From positions 6,262,001-6,326,000 of the forward strand of contig NC_070564.1 of NCBI RefSeq assembly GCF_026914185.1: DNA of 64,000 nt, written 5' to 3'. A program made the position numbers and the translations under genes. This DNA comes from Puccinia triticina (taxonomy: Eukaryota; Basidiomycota; Pucciniomycetes; Pucciniales; Pucciniaceae). Below the pieces are notes generated by a model. It ran no database searches. It saw nothing but the letters and a program-made list of their open reading frames with translations, and was not told the origin of the DNA. Below, in pieces: positions 1 through 14,318 of the stretch (position 1 is its first letter; every line of letters starts with the position of its first letter).

Positions 1-87
1 AAGTGCCCATTCTCATCAACCCATTGCCATTGAACCATTGCCCATTGCTTTCCCCCCCCCTTCAACCATTGCTCCAACTCTCTTACC

Positions 88-315
88 CTCAGTAGTCAGT
101 AGTTAAGCTCATAGTACTAGCTCCTAAGATCAAGCAGAAATCAGCCACACCTTTTCTTCTTTTTCTTAGTGTTACTCTCATCCCCTCAGCATTAGTCAGG
201 AAGGCAGCCTCATCAGCACCCTTGCATAGCTTACATTAGTACTATTGTTGCTATCCATTTCCCTTCCAAGCTCTATTCTCCCCTTTGAGTAGTTCCACAC
301 TGGCCACCTGTCACC
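88..315 (+). repeat. Dispersed repeat, copy 1 (direct partner near 22.9-23.1 kb)
   Basis: Sequence around the core CAGCCACACC, then TTTTCTTAGTGT, GCATTAGTCA, GGCAGCCTCA and AGTTCCACAC recurs in the same order and orientation at 22915-23125. Both copies are clearly diverged. No coding capacity is seen. It could be part of an LTR or another non-autonomous transposon end; which one cannot be told from two copies. Confidence 0.6.
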
Positions 316-554
316 GCACAACTCCCCCATGTGCGGATAGTTTATTGGGGGAAGCTGGTGGCGTGCACGGAAGGGGGCCAATGTCAAGCAACATTGAGTA
401 AACAAAAAATTCCTGTGAACAATGCCCTCCATGTTCAAATTGAATCCGTAAGTAATTTACAAAACCAGCAAGAAAAGCAGTATAAGCAAACCAGCAGCAC
501 TCACCCAAGGGTGAAAGCGCTGTTAGAATATCTGTCTCTCTGTTCGCTCACATT

Positions 555-722
555 CCCCTACTGTCCCCAGTCCCCAGTAAAGTAGCCAGTGTCCAGTCCC
601 CAGTCCCCAGTAAATTATCCTGTCTCCAGTCCCCAGTAAAGTACTCAGTTCCCAGTCCCCAGTCCCCAGTAAATTATCCTGTCTCCAGTCCCCAGTAAAG
701 TATCCAGTCCCCAGAAGTCCCC
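555..722. repeat. Minisatellite built on CCCCAGT
   Basis: The stretch is made of CAGTCCCCAGT-type units alternating with AAATTATCCTGTCTC and AAAGTA segments. A higher-order unit of about 65 bp is repeated twice with few changes. Confidence 0.8.
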
Positions 723-779
723 AGAACCAGCTCCTCGTTCAACCCCTCCTCCTCGCCTATCAATCTTGCTTTCCTCAAG

Positions 780-1140
780 TGAAAACTCAACAAGCGCTGC
801 ACTTCAAAAATTGCAGCGGTTTTGGTGGCAGCTGCGCTGAAAGTAGCGGCCCCGCCCGCTGCGCTACCGCTTTTTGAGCTGGCCGCGTAGCGCTCCCCTG
901 CTGCCAGCCAAAAAAGTGCAGCGCAGCGCAAAGCACAGCTTTTTTGGTGGCCCCTGCACGGCACTGAAAGGAGCGGCCTCGCCTGCTGCGCTACCGCTTC
1001 TTGGGTCAGGGAAAAAGCGGGGCCCCACTAGTTGCAGCGGTAGCGCAGCGGGACTGGCGCTGCGCTACCGCTCTTTGGGCTGACCGGGAACCGCTGTGTT
1101 GCGCTAAAAGACCGCTTTTTTGTAGCGCAGCGCAGCATTT
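780..1140. repeat. GC-rich block with recurring GCGCTACCGC motifs
   Basis: GCTGCGCTACCGC occurs near 858, 984 and 1060, with reverse-complement forms (GCGGTAGCGCAGC, GTAGCGCAGCGC) near 1034 and 1120. The GC content contrasts with AT-rich flanks. Both orientations of one short motif in a compact block resemble the subterminal repeats of DNA transposons. No transposase is present. Confidence 0.5.
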
Positions 1141-1902
1141 CAGCCTTGACTCACCCTCAAATTTGTACCGTCCCAATTGGGGTGAAGGTGTATATGGTTT
1201 GAGATGGGCAATGTGCATCTCAGGTGAACCTTAAGCTAAGTAAGCCTCTGTGAAGTGTCTCCAAAGGAGCGGCTGAGGACTCAAGTCACATTCATTGCCT
1301 GAGGCTGACAGGCTTTTATGCAGAAAAGCACAAATTTTCTATTTACATCCCTATTGCCTCTCTCTCTCTCAAATTTCTATTTAAAGCCCCTCATACCAGG
1401 TTGTATCCCTCAATCTGAGCTTTCTTGTCCATATGTTTTCAAGTAAAACCATCAAAAACTGGCCTCTCAGTGTTCATTCTTGGGAGGGCTATTCCTGAGC
1501 AATACAAAGAAGCCATTGGATCATCTGAAGTTCAAGGTTGGACAAACTCTCATGGGCTTTTTCAGCATTAAATTAATAATGGAAGGTCTCTTGAGTGCAT
1601 AGGCTGAGGAGTCCCACAGGGTATTGATGTATGGTGTCTAACCTTATTTTCATGTGTCCAGACTGGACTGGCTATCTGGTCTACATCAGGCTGGATAGGC
1701 TCTCAGGTGCAATCTTTACATCAATTTTTTTTCAGGGGATGGCAGTGGGTTTTGTTTTGGACGCATGAGATTATTTGGCAATAAAAGCTGATTATAATGG
1801 TACCAAAGGCTGTGAAGAAATCAGAGGTGTATGTGGTGATATTTGGGTTAGAAGGAATTTTTCAACATTTTGCTGGGCAGCCTCAAGCCAAATGTTGGAC
1901 AT

Positions 1903-1992
1903 TCCGCGAACTTAACACAAGTCACCTCTGGTGGGAGGCTTGCTGTGGCTGGCCGCAAAGCAGCCCCTCCCGCAGGGAGGGACTTGCGCGTA
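1903..1992 (+). repeat. Short dispersed repeat ending in GAGGGACTTGCGCG
   Basis: The order CGCGAACTTAAC, CAAGTC, GGAGGCTTGC, then GGAGGGACTTGCGCG is shared with 24598-24688 (inverse orientation) and partly with 23668-23735 (same orientation). The outer parts AAGTCCCTC and GAGGGACTT are inverted relative to each other in the better copies, as in a very small MITE. Confidence 0.5.
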
Positions 1993-2365
1993 ATGGCAAA
2001 ATTTTGGCTGGGAAAGAAATCACAAATGGCTGGAGGGAAAATATTAAGCCTCAGTCAGCCTGCCCCTCAGGTCCTGTGGACCTTCCCCAGAGCCAACAGA
2101 TACTTCTGGAAATCAGCTTTCATTTGGCACTGGTCTCATCTCCTCAATCCAAACCATTTGCACTTTACTAATGTTTTAAAAATTAATAAAAAAACATGAA
2201 GAAACGTAAACTAAGGATGTGCAACCATCATGCCTGGTGGATCTTGGATCCGCAAACCCGTAGATATCTGCAGATCCTACACATTTAGCCACTCAAGGGT
2301 TGTATTTTGTTGTAGATAGGAAATTTAATTGTGCATATATCAGAAAATCCAAAAATGGATCTTCA

Positions 2366-2645
2366 GAGCAATGTAATCTCCTTCAGGATTCCTTTGACCT
2401 TCAAAGCAAACTCCCTCAATCAGCTTTGGAGCTTTTTGCTCAAAAATTTGGGTGAGGGTGCGCATCATCACTGTCAATGAAACTGTCTCTTCATATTTTT
2501 TGTACATATTTTGCTGATTTTTAAATATTTTTTAGTGATTTTGGGGTTGAATATCCTTCCTTTCCCTGCCAGACTTCAGACATTAGGTGTAAGTCTCTCC
2601 TGCAGAGAGCCCTCCGGGAGGGGTCCCCCGCACCCTCCGTTCAAG
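2366..2645 (+). repeat. Dispersed repeat (inverse partner at 49210-49497)
   Basis: About 280 bp here match the reverse complement of 49210-49497 along their whole length with scattered substitutions. Shared landmarks are CCTTCAGGATTCCTTTGACC, GAGCTTTTTGCT, GGGTGAGGGTGCGCATCA, TTGTACATATTTTGCTGATT and AGAGAGCCCTCCGGG (one change). No long open frame is conserved. Confidence 0.8.
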
Positions 2646-3078
2646 TGTTAGTTAAGCTACACCACAGACACACTTTTAAGATTTCAGTTTGAAGAAACTT
2701 TGAATGGGCATTAATCCATCTTTTTAAACAAGCATTTAAAAAAAACTCAAGTATTAGTTGGACAATATGTAAGATTTTTGATTTTGAACCAGTTGGTGAC
2801 GTCCCAACTGAATTGATTTTCATTTGAAGTTCATTCAAAGCACCTTCAAACAACCTTTGGAGTTTTGCGTCCGTGGTGTAAATAGGACATTCCGCAAAGG
2901 CCCCAGGGAGGGACATGTGTCAAGTTCGGGTGAACCTCAGGTGAACCTGGGCTGTCACTCATTTTTACCCCGGGACGAGAATTTCAGCGCACCCGGTGGG
3001 GCAAACGTCATGAACCGGATTGGACAACTGAACCATCACCTCGATCACTCCTCAAACCCATCCAATCACAATAAGAAA

Positions 3079-5292
3079 ATGTCAGTACTGGACATTTGGC
3101 TCTACAAATCTCTTGAGGTTCTTCCATAGTAACTGGACTCCATGGCCTTTCTCCGGTTTTCTCACTTATCCCAGGTCCTCTCCCAAAGGCGATATCGGTC
3201 TCATCGGCTTGGCGTAAGTTTGAGCGCTTCGAGGGTTTGATGATCTCTATGACTTTGCTAAAAACCCAATTATTCTTTCCTGTATTGTTTGGTCTTCAGC
3301 GTGATGGGTAAGTGTCCTTCATCTCGCAACTCTAGCTATAGTGATTACTGCCAAGACACAGGGGACGTCGAAAAATTGCATGCTGATTGAACTATGACGA
3401 CTTACAAATAGGCTGCAACTTGATCATGAACATGGTGCGCGATGCGCTCTCTATGCAGTTTCGGATGTAGCTTACCTGCTTAAACCCCTTCCTTTATTCA
3501 GAATGACAAGGGTTTCACCGTCGTTGCATACAACCGGACAGTCTCTAAAGTGGACGAGTTTCTTGAGAACCAAGCCAAGGGATCGAACGTCATCGGAGCT
3601 CATTCGGTTGCAGAGCTTTGCGAAAATCTGAAGACTCCTAGAAGAATCATCCTCCTCGTCAAGGCTGGTGATGCAGTTGACGCATTTATTCAGCAACTTG
3701 AGCCCCACCTCGAGAAAGGTGATATCATCATCGATGGCGGTAACTCTCATTTTCCAGACACCAACCGAAGATGCAAGGAGCTCGAGGCGAAAGGGCTGTT
3801 GTTTGTCGGCTCGGGTGTATCCGGCGGAGAGGAAGGGGCAAGATACGGTCCATCACTCAGTTTGTCCAGATCTCTTTCCTCCCTCATTTCCTTGCATTGG
3901 TTAAAACATAACTATGTTGGAATGGTCTTTTTCACGTAGTGCCTGGAGGCTCGGATGCGGCTTGGCCTCACATCAAGGAAATCTTCCAAAAAACCGCGGC
4001 GCAATCGGAGGGTGAACCCTGTTGTGATTGGGTTGGCCAAGGGGGATCAGGGCACTACGTTAAAATGGTCCACAACGGTATTGAAGTACGCCCGACAGTC
4101 ATCCTATTTCAAGCCATCACAGTAGAATTGCTTCGCTGATTGCATCCATTGTGATTTTCTTCAGTACGGTGATATGCAGCTGATTTGCGAGGCCTATGAT
4201 ATCTTGAAGCGTGGACTCGGACTCAGTGAAGGCGAAATCGGTGACATCTTTGCCACCTGGAACAAGGGTGTTCTGGATTCGTTCTTGATGGAGATCACCC
4301 GGGATATTCTCAAGTTCAATGATACGGATGGCACTCCACTTGTCACAAAAATCTTAGACAAAGCTGGTCAGAAAGGCACTGGAAAATGGACCGCTATCAA
4401 CGCACTCGATCTCGGGATGCCTGTTACTTTGATTGGGGAAGCGGTCTTTGCACGGTGCTTGTCAGGGATCAAGGAAGAACGAGTCAAAGCTAGCAAACTA
4501 CTCGGTGGCCCTCAGATCGAAGCCTTCAAGGGTGACAAGAAACAGTTCATCGACGATCTCGAGCAAGCGATGTACGCAAGCAAGTTGATATCCTATGCGC
4601 AAGGCTTCATGTTAATGAGAGAAGCCGCCAAAGAATACGGGTGGACTCTGAATTAGTACGTTTGGATTTACTTTCCACGGACAATTCTTGACGTTTCTTC
4701 CTGATGTTGAACCCGTATTTTCCAGCCCATCGATTGCACTCATGTGGCGCGGTGGCTGTATTATCCGATCCGTCTTCTTGGGTGAAGTAAGTAACTTGGC
4801 TGTCTGGCCAAGAGAATATCATGTCCGAATACTGACTGCAATCACTGCCTTGCTGATAGATCACCAAGGCCTTCCGAGCTGAGCCAGACCTTCAAAACCT
4901 ATTATTCAATGACTTCTTCAACCAAGCTATCCACAAGTCCCAACCTGGATGGCGCCGAATCATTGCTCAAACCTCATTATGGGGTATCCCGACTCCTGCA
5001 TTCTCGACCGCTCTAGCGTTCTTTGATGGATACAGAACTGCCAACCTTCCGGCCAGTTTATTACAAGCTCAAAGGGATTACTTTGGGGCGCACACATTCC
5101 GAATCCTCCCCGAGCACGCTTCTGAGACCTACCCTGAAGGCCAAGACGTTCATGGTACGTGCTTTGTGTTCTGGCTTGCTAGCTTCTTTGTTCTCATGTG
5201 GAATAGCTGATCGGTCCGTTATTGCACAAACCTTCTCAGTTAACTGGACTGGCCGCGGTGGAACGATTGCCTCCACCACTTACGCCGCTTGA
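3079..5292 (+). CDS. GND1: 6-phosphogluconate dehydrogenase, decarboxylating
   Basis: Oxidises 6-phosphogluconate to ribulose 5-phosphate with release of CO2 and NADPH, in the cytosolic oxidative pentose phosphate pathway. Model: join 3079-3080, 3175-3213, 3300-3307, 3412-3434, 3502-3859, 3940-4085, 4165-4655, 4726-4786, 4860-5154, 5240-5292, giving 491 residues, the usual family length. The Rossmann motif ([12 protein letters not shown]) is at the N-terminus, followed by [45 protein letters not shown] with the catalytic Lys, and a C-terminal FFDGYR segment. All introns are GT-AG. The third exon is only 8 nt. The start codon appears to be split as AT/G by an intron (donor GTCAGT at 3081, acceptor CCCAG at 3174); the first exon is the least certain part. 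A Cys stands where Gln is common after VMG. Confidence 0.93.
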
Positions 5293-8013
5293 ACGAATTG
5301 GGACTCTCATCAAGTAACCTCTACTTTCATTTACCCGTTTAAATTTTAAAACACAAAAAAATCACGAGGTCGCATCTTCCGCCTAGCTTTGGAAATACGA
5401 AAGATCAAACAGAAGCAAATTTCCGCTATTAAAAACATCTGATCCACTCCGTCTTCCTATTTTCTAAGAGATTTTCCACGTTTTGGAGAAACAAAACACG
5501 ACCCACTATTCTCGCTTAAGCACAGTACTGCTCCTGCCAGTTGGTTTTCCTTTTCCACAAACGCCCCCACTCAAAGGCTCAGTTCCTTTCTTACCATTTC
5601 CTGTTCTGATTCCACCTATGTGCCAATAAGCAAAGAAGACTACAAATACATCCAAAATATGGTTTCTCAATTGTTGGCCCTTTGCAGCCTGTTTGAAAGC
5701 TTGTAGCAATACAGATGAGCTAGTAATATCCATCACTTCCTAGCACTGTTCATGTAAGAAATCTATGACCATGGTGAGAGATATACATCAGCATACTTTC
5801 CCAGACAAATTGGCTGGCACAATGGGATAAACTTTATTTCAATCTTGCTGATGTTTAGCTTATGTGAAGAGTGCTACTGTCTCCCCCAGTGCAAAAACTT
5901 GGCAAACAATTCTAGACAGCCATGCTGTGTAAACTACAAAGTTGTTGTGACTTGTCCTCATGCAATCCACTATGATTACCAGGCAAAATGGCAGGGAAGA
6001 GCTGAGAGAGCCAAGGCAGTTATTTGCTGCATGCAAACTTAATTTATGTTTTGTAATCAGGTTGTTTGATCCAGAAGACATTCCATCTGCTGGAAGAAAG
6101 AATGTCACTGGGGACATGATGTCATGCAGGGGCTTCAGGACCTGGACTGGGCAACCTGATTACACAATATGGATTGACTTTGCACATGGTGATTCTTTAG
6201 CAGAGTTTCCAGCTACCAAAGCAAGCTTGTTATGGTTCTGGTTCAGGGAGGGGGACTGGGTTCTGGGTTTCTAGCTTGGGTAGGTTGATTGCTAGATGGG
6301 GAAAAGGTAAGGATCTTCCCCCAGCTCTCCCTTAAGGCAGAGAGCCGTGACATGTATGTACAAGTGTGACATGTCTCTGGTGTAGGCCATGGCGCGTGCG
6401 GGAGTGGCTCATAACAAAGCTAGCTTAAATTGAATCTCATGGACAGACTGGACAGTGGGATGATCTCTGTACATGGGCCACAGGTCATGCAGGAGTGTGC
6501 TTGGCACTTAGAGAGGGACAGGGCTGTGTTACATTAGCTCAACAAGACCCTTGCAACAACTATGGAGACCTTTCAGCTACCAATAAAAACTGTCCTGAAC
6601 AAAAAAGATATACCCAACCCTGAAATGATATGCTTTTTGCAACATAAAACTGGGATACACTTAAGGTGTTCAAAGTTGACTTGCATAAAATCATAACACC
6701 ATAAAATCATAAAATTTTAAGCAGAAAAAATATGTACCACCCAAACACTCAAAACAGAGCAATAGTTTGAAAATGATACATAAAAAATTATCACCCAAAA
6801 ATTTTATGATTTTATGATTTTATGATTCAAAAATTTTATGATTTCAACTTTGAACACCTTAACTGGTTGGAGATATCAACAAAAAAATTAACCTAGTCAG
6901 ACATAATGCTAGTTTGCCCATGTTTTGACATTTTCAGATATGAGAGGGTCAGATCTGGGCCTTTCCAATAGTGTAACAGGAATTGACAATTTGCTGTTGG
7001 CAGTGTCTTTTTCTTTTTTCTTTTTTTAGAATTGAGTGGTCCCAAAAATGAAGCTTTCTGGTAGCTTCTCTGAGCTACAATAGGATTTTGGAGTTCATCA
7101 ACACTGGGCCACTAAGCTACACTCTCACTTCAAACTAAAACTGGTTCAACTATGAGCAGTTGACATATGGAAACTCTGGAGAAACTTGGAGTTTGATTAA
7201 TATTATACTCCAACCTTTCTCAAAGTTTAACCAAGCTTTGATGTTCAGCAAATGTGCATATTTCACAGCAAATTTGCCCAAAATCCATTATTTAGCCAGG
7301 TGGAGTTACAATAGCAGCTTAGTTGGAGTATCCTGCATGTCAATTGTGAGTCAGTGAGCAGTTAATCCAGTTCTTTTTTGCAGTCTGGTGGATACATATA
7401 CCCAACACTTGCTCCAGTCTTTGAACAGAAAGTAGTTAGGCCTGTTCCTGGAATTGGCCCCCTGGTGTTTCTAACAGTCTTTTTTGCTAATCTCATGGAA
7501 CTGTGCCTCCAGTCTTCCTATTTTGGGGCACCAGCAATCCAAAAAAGGTGAAGTTTGGCATATACCAAAAAACCCTGTCAGTGTCCAAAAAAACCAATCA
7601 TTCAAGTTTTATGATCTTAATAACTAGTGGGGACCCCTCTATTAGCATACAACCTCACTGACTGGGAGAAATTAAGTTTTTCCTGGTGCAATGAGCTCAA
7701 GAAAAAAAAACAGGCACACAGTTTTATGGGTGTCCTGCATAGACCTGGGTGAGAGAAAATTGGGTGTGAATGTAGAAAAACTGTTTTTCATGGCTGACAA
7801 CTCCCAATGGTGAGTGAGTGGCTGGCTGCGCACCAGGAATGGAGTGTCCACACTGCGCTGGCTCCCGGTCAATTCGAATTTAATCGACATCATCGTCCAT
7901 CCCAGACCACCACCTCTATCTTGCTTCTCCATCGACCACGGTCCACGCCCCAAGACAAACCAAAAACAACAACCTCATCCACCCTTCTCGTCGCTTCAGT
8001 CAGATATTACAAG
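5293..8013. other. Intergenic spacer, no gene seen
   Basis: AT-rich to mixed sequence between GND1 and VMA1. The only clear structure is the palindromic element at 6661-6862. Short open frames are present but none has conserved motifs or coherent splice signals. The last ~200 bp are GC-richer and probably hold the VMA1 promoter and leader. Confidence 0.5.
6661..6862. mobile_element. Foldback MITE with TTAA ends
   Basis: The left end TTAAGGTGTTCAAAGTTGA (6661) is repeated in inverse form at the right end (reverse complement of about 6843-6862). Inside are repeated ATAAAATCATAA / TTTTATGATTTTATGAT segments, also inverted. TTAA at both outer edges is either part of the inverted repeat or a TTAA target duplication of the kind made by piggyBac-type transposases. 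It has no coding capacity. Confidence 0.75.
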
Positions 8014-10645
<2,632 letters not shown>

Positions 10646-11152
10646 TTGATCTAGAGATCTTCGAGCTCATATTACCTACTGATCTCAATCTCAATAGAAA
10701 TGCAGCATCATTTGAGCTCGAAAATAATATTTCCACAGTTTTGTTGTATTATCTTATTTTTCTCTTTTTGGTTCGCACTCTGCAAGAAGATTTTTACAAA
10801 CATTGGTAGCTTTTTTATCTTCTGTTGTCCTGGCGTCGTCAATTAGAAAAAGGGGGTTTTATGAACACTTTCTATTTCTCGGTTCAGTAAGGGAGGCAAA
10901 ACAGAGGATTGTCGTCAATGTTTGCAGCCTTATCTGATCCACAAATCAGGGGAATGCATGCTTAACATGTGCACTGCCAGAAGGAGGCACAGTTTCAGCC
11001 AAAAGTACGCTTATAAGATGATTATCATTATTATTAGAGTTTTGGTTGATTCAACAAGGATTCAGCCGACTACAAGTCATGAGGGATGGAAAAAAACCGA
11101 AAACAATAGAGAGAGAATATGAGAGGGAAGAAAGGAGATCACGAGAGCAAGA
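10646..11152. other. Convergent intergenic spacer
   Basis: 3' flanks of VMA1 (plus strand) and of the tandem-repeat secreted protein gene (minus strand). It contains AT-rich stretches with several possible polyadenylation-type signals. No gene is seen. Confidence 0.5.
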
Positions 11153-13382
11153 TCAGTAGTAGCCAGTGGTGGGGTTGGTGTTTGAGATGGGCAAACGGGA
11201 GAGGGGTGAGTTAATAGTGTCAGTAACTGATCCGACGACAGGTAGGTCACCGGATAGGACCGGGGCAACCAATGTGGATGGGTTGACTGGAAGAGAGCTC
11301 AAGGGAGATCCAGGGGTTCCGGTGCCAGCTAACTGGCCCAGGGGCAAGTTTGAGAGGACCGGGCTGACCAAAGTGGATGGGTCGACTGGGAGGGAGCTCA
11401 ACGGGGATCCAGAGGTACCCTCAGCTCCTAGTGGGTTAGAAATGACACGATTGACCAAGTTTGCTGGGTCGAGAGGGAGAGAGCTCAACGGGGCTGCAGG
11501 AATCACGTCGCCGACGGATTGAGTTACCGGCAAGTTTGACAGAATCGGGCTGACTAGGGTAGTTGGGTCGACTACTGGTAGACCGTTCAAGGGGCTTCCG
11601 GAACTGGCTCCGACTGGCAAGTTTGAGAGGATGGGGCTGACCAGAGTGGATGGGTCGACTGGAAGGGAGCTCAAGGGAGATCCGGAGCTTCCAGCACCAC
11701 CTAATGGTAAGTTTGAGAGGATTGGGCTAACCAGGGTGGAGGGGTCAACAGGAAGCGAGCTCAAGGGAGATCCAGAGGTCCCATTACCGCCTAATGGGTT
11801 AGAGATGACACGGTTGACCAAGTTTGCCGGGTCAAGAGGGAGAGAGCTCAACGGGGCTACAGGAATCATGTTGACAACGGATTGATCTCCTGGCAAGTTG
11901 GAGAGGACTGGGCTGACCAAACCAGTTGGGTTTGTGAGAGTGTCCAAAGGCGTTCCGGGGCCTTGAGTGTAGCCGTTTGACTGGCCCACAGGCAAGTTGG
12001 AAAGGATCGGGCTGACCAGAGTGGAGGGGTCCACCGGGAGAGAGCTCAAGGGGGATCCGGAGCTTCCGTCGACAATTGGCAAGTTGGAGATGACTCGATT
12101 GGCCAAGTTAGTAGGGTCAACTGGGAGAGAACTCAAGGTGGATCCGGGGATGATGTTGCCGACTGATTGGCCACCGGGCAAGTTGGAGATAACTGGGTTA
12201 ACCAAGGTGGACGGGTCAAGAGGAAGGGAGGTTGAAGGAGATCCGGTATTCCCGTTACCCACAACCGGTAAGCCGGAGAGGATGGGGCTAGCCAGAGTTG
12301 AGGGGTCAACCGGAGGAGATTGGCCAACTGGCAAGTTGGAGAAGACTCGGTTGACTACATTGGTTGGTTCTGATACTGGGAGAGCGCTTCCGATGCCCCC
12401 TACTGGAATACTTGAAAGGATGGGACTGATAATGCTAGTTGAAATAGGCACTGGAAGGCCGCTGTCGGAATCACCGGGGTTGCCGCCAACGATTGGTAAA
12501 GGAAGGTTGGATAGGTTCGGGGTGATGCCGGCCAGATTAGGGAGAGTGGAATGGATCAAGTTGCTGGCTTGTCGCGAGCCGCCCACAGGCAAGTTGGAGA
12601 TTAAGGAAGACGGGTCTTGGGCGACATGTGGGATGGTCGAGTGGATTGTGTTGGTCACTTGGGACAGAGGGAGGGCATCTCCGTAAGCACCATTACCAGC
12701 AGTCTGGCCGATTGGCAACTGCTCGATGACTGGGGTGACTAGGTGCGACGGGGCTGAGAGAGGGCTTGAGGTTGTGGAAGACACAATGTCGCCCGGGACA
12801 TGGACCGGAAGCTGATGGGTGACATCCTCACGGAAGTGCTCAATAGCTCTGAGGAGCGCATCAGCAGGCTGGGGAGCGTGGGATTCGACCTCAGCTGGAA
12901 CTTCGTGGGTGGCCTTGTGTGCGACAGGCTTGATCAAAAACGTGAGCTTATCGAGCGGCGAGCCGTGATTGGTGTCGGAAGGAGTGGGCTGGGTGTAGCC
13001 ATCCCGGTCAGAGGATTGGTCTCCGGGGATGATAGTCCGGAGGGCCGATTTGGAAGAACCGGGCCGGGCGTCCGACGCGCCGTGGACACTGGAGTGGACA
13101 CGGCCGACGGCATCGTCGGAGCTGGACGTTTTATCTTCACGGGTATCGTCACTCTCCTTCGTCGAGTTCATGTCATCACGCTCAGCTGGTGTTCTCTTCA
13201 TAAGGACAGGAGTGGAGATGGTTGCCTGGGCGCCATGAGGCGCAATGACACGCGCATCAGAAACATTTGCTAAAAGAAAGGGAACGCAAGTCAGTAAGAG
13301 CTGAACAACCGACAGAAACTAGGGATCCATCCAGCTTACCATTCAGGGCAATCAGTCCAGCAACAACGTAAGCGATACGCAT
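11153..13382 (-). CDS. Secreted protein with about 35-residue tandem repeats
   Basis: No family recognised. Model: complement of 11153-13269 and 13340-13382 (one 70-bp GT-AG intron), 719 residues. The first exon encodes an apparent signal peptide (MRIAYVVAGLIALN, then ANVSDA). A Lys-Arg at about residues 40-41 could be a Kex2-type processing site. Residues ~45-170 are polar and rich in Ser/Asp. From ~170 to the C-terminus the protein is a run of repeats of the type SSLPVDPSTLVSPILSNLP followed by a variable Gly-rich linker, rich in Ser, Pro, Leu and Gly, with no Cys that I noticed in the repeats. The composition fits a surface or extracellular structural protein, or an effector. Placed near two other secreted genes. 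A TATA-like box lies ~130 bp upstream. Function is inferred only from composition. Confidence 0.85.
11166..12700. repeat. In-frame coding tandem repeats
   Basis: The DNA under the C-terminal part of the secreted protein is a tandem array of units of about 100-110 bp with internal higher-order repeats. For example the segments near 11440-11520 and 11800-11885 are nearly identical. Reading frame is maintained throughout, so units were gained or lost in multiples of three. Confidence 0.85.
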
Positions 13383-13512
13383 CTTGTATGGCTGGTATTT
13401 TTTAACGGAAAGTAATTAACGGATTAAGAGGGTGGTTGGGGAAAGTTAGAAGCTCTGTGAGGGAACAGTTGTGGGATGGTGGGTAAGGAGATTAACGGAG
13501 CTCGTGGCCTGA

Positions 13513-13521
13513 CTATTTATA
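13513..13521 (-). promoter_or_regulatory. TATA-like box of the tandem-repeat secreted gene
   Basis: TATAAATAG on the minus strand, about 131 bp upstream of the start codon at 13382. Position and sequence fit a core promoter; this is an inference. Confidence 0.45.
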
Positions 13522-13814
13522 GAAAACACTGGTGGCCTGGCTTCCCTCTCTCCCCGTACACTACCATTGCGCACCCGGTCTTGCTTCGTGCCTCCATCCT
13601 GGCTGCGATCAATTCCAACCTGGACTGCTTGTCGACTTGATAGGGGATGGCTTGCGAGGGCCGACGCCTGCAAGGCTATTGAAAACAAAGATCTCAAACG
13701 GGCCCGGTCTGATAAGCCTGACTCAAGGCCGAGTAGGCTGGATTGAATACCGAGCTTCATCCCGCGACTTGCTAAATGGCTTACAGTCCCCAGACGGACT
13801 GTCCGGGCCGAGTC

Positions 13815-14318
13815 TATGGAAATGGATGAGGGAGAGGAATAAATTGGATGCCCAGCTCGGACCGTAATCCTGCCTGCCATTTCTCCTCCTTGCCCTCAAG
13901 CCTCAGGCGGACTATTTGGACCTCGATTCCTTCTCTGCGTGCTCAGATGCACGATGCCGCTGGGAGAAGCAGCTTCTCCCCTGAGGCCGGACTTCTTTTC
14001 AATACGCCGGATCTCGACGCTGGTGCTAGGCTCAAAATTGGTGTCCTGCTCCGGGACTGAGGGGTGATAACAGCACTTAGTCCATAGGATATCAAGTGTT
14101 GTATGAACTCCTAATCGCTTAACTTGCTATTTCCCTATTAACATGACGCATCCTTGCGATATAAATTCTCCCGCCAGTCTTGCGACTCGGAGGGAGATAT
14201 TAGCGGTGGCACCGACCAAGCAGCTTACAAGCGCTGAAAGTGGGTTTTGAGCCCATGTAGTCTGTGCTTTGCCGCCCAAGTTCCGTTTTCCATTAACAAT
14301 CTTGCAAAAGGGAAAGCA
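13815..14318 (+). repeat. Direct repeat 1 flanking secreted gene copy A
   Basis: About 504 bp starting TATGGAAATGGATGAGGGAG, matching 16234-16754 with scattered substitutions and short indels. The two copies bracket the gene at 14660-15540. Parts are GC-rich. No coding capacity is recognised. Confidence 0.85.

Larger units (their letters stand above)
1..3078. other. Repeat-rich gap without a supportable gene
   Basis: No open frame here shows a recognisable family or plausible exon structure. The stretch holds a dispersed repeat (88-315), a CCCCAGT minisatellite (about 555-722), a GCGCTACCGC-motif block (about 780-1140), a short GAGGGACTT-type repeat (about 1903-1992) and one copy of a repeat also present in inverse orientation near 49.2 kb (2366-2645). 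The stretch 2905-2975 resembles 23553-23618. The rest is AT-rich sequence in which I see nothing specific. Confidence 0.6.
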
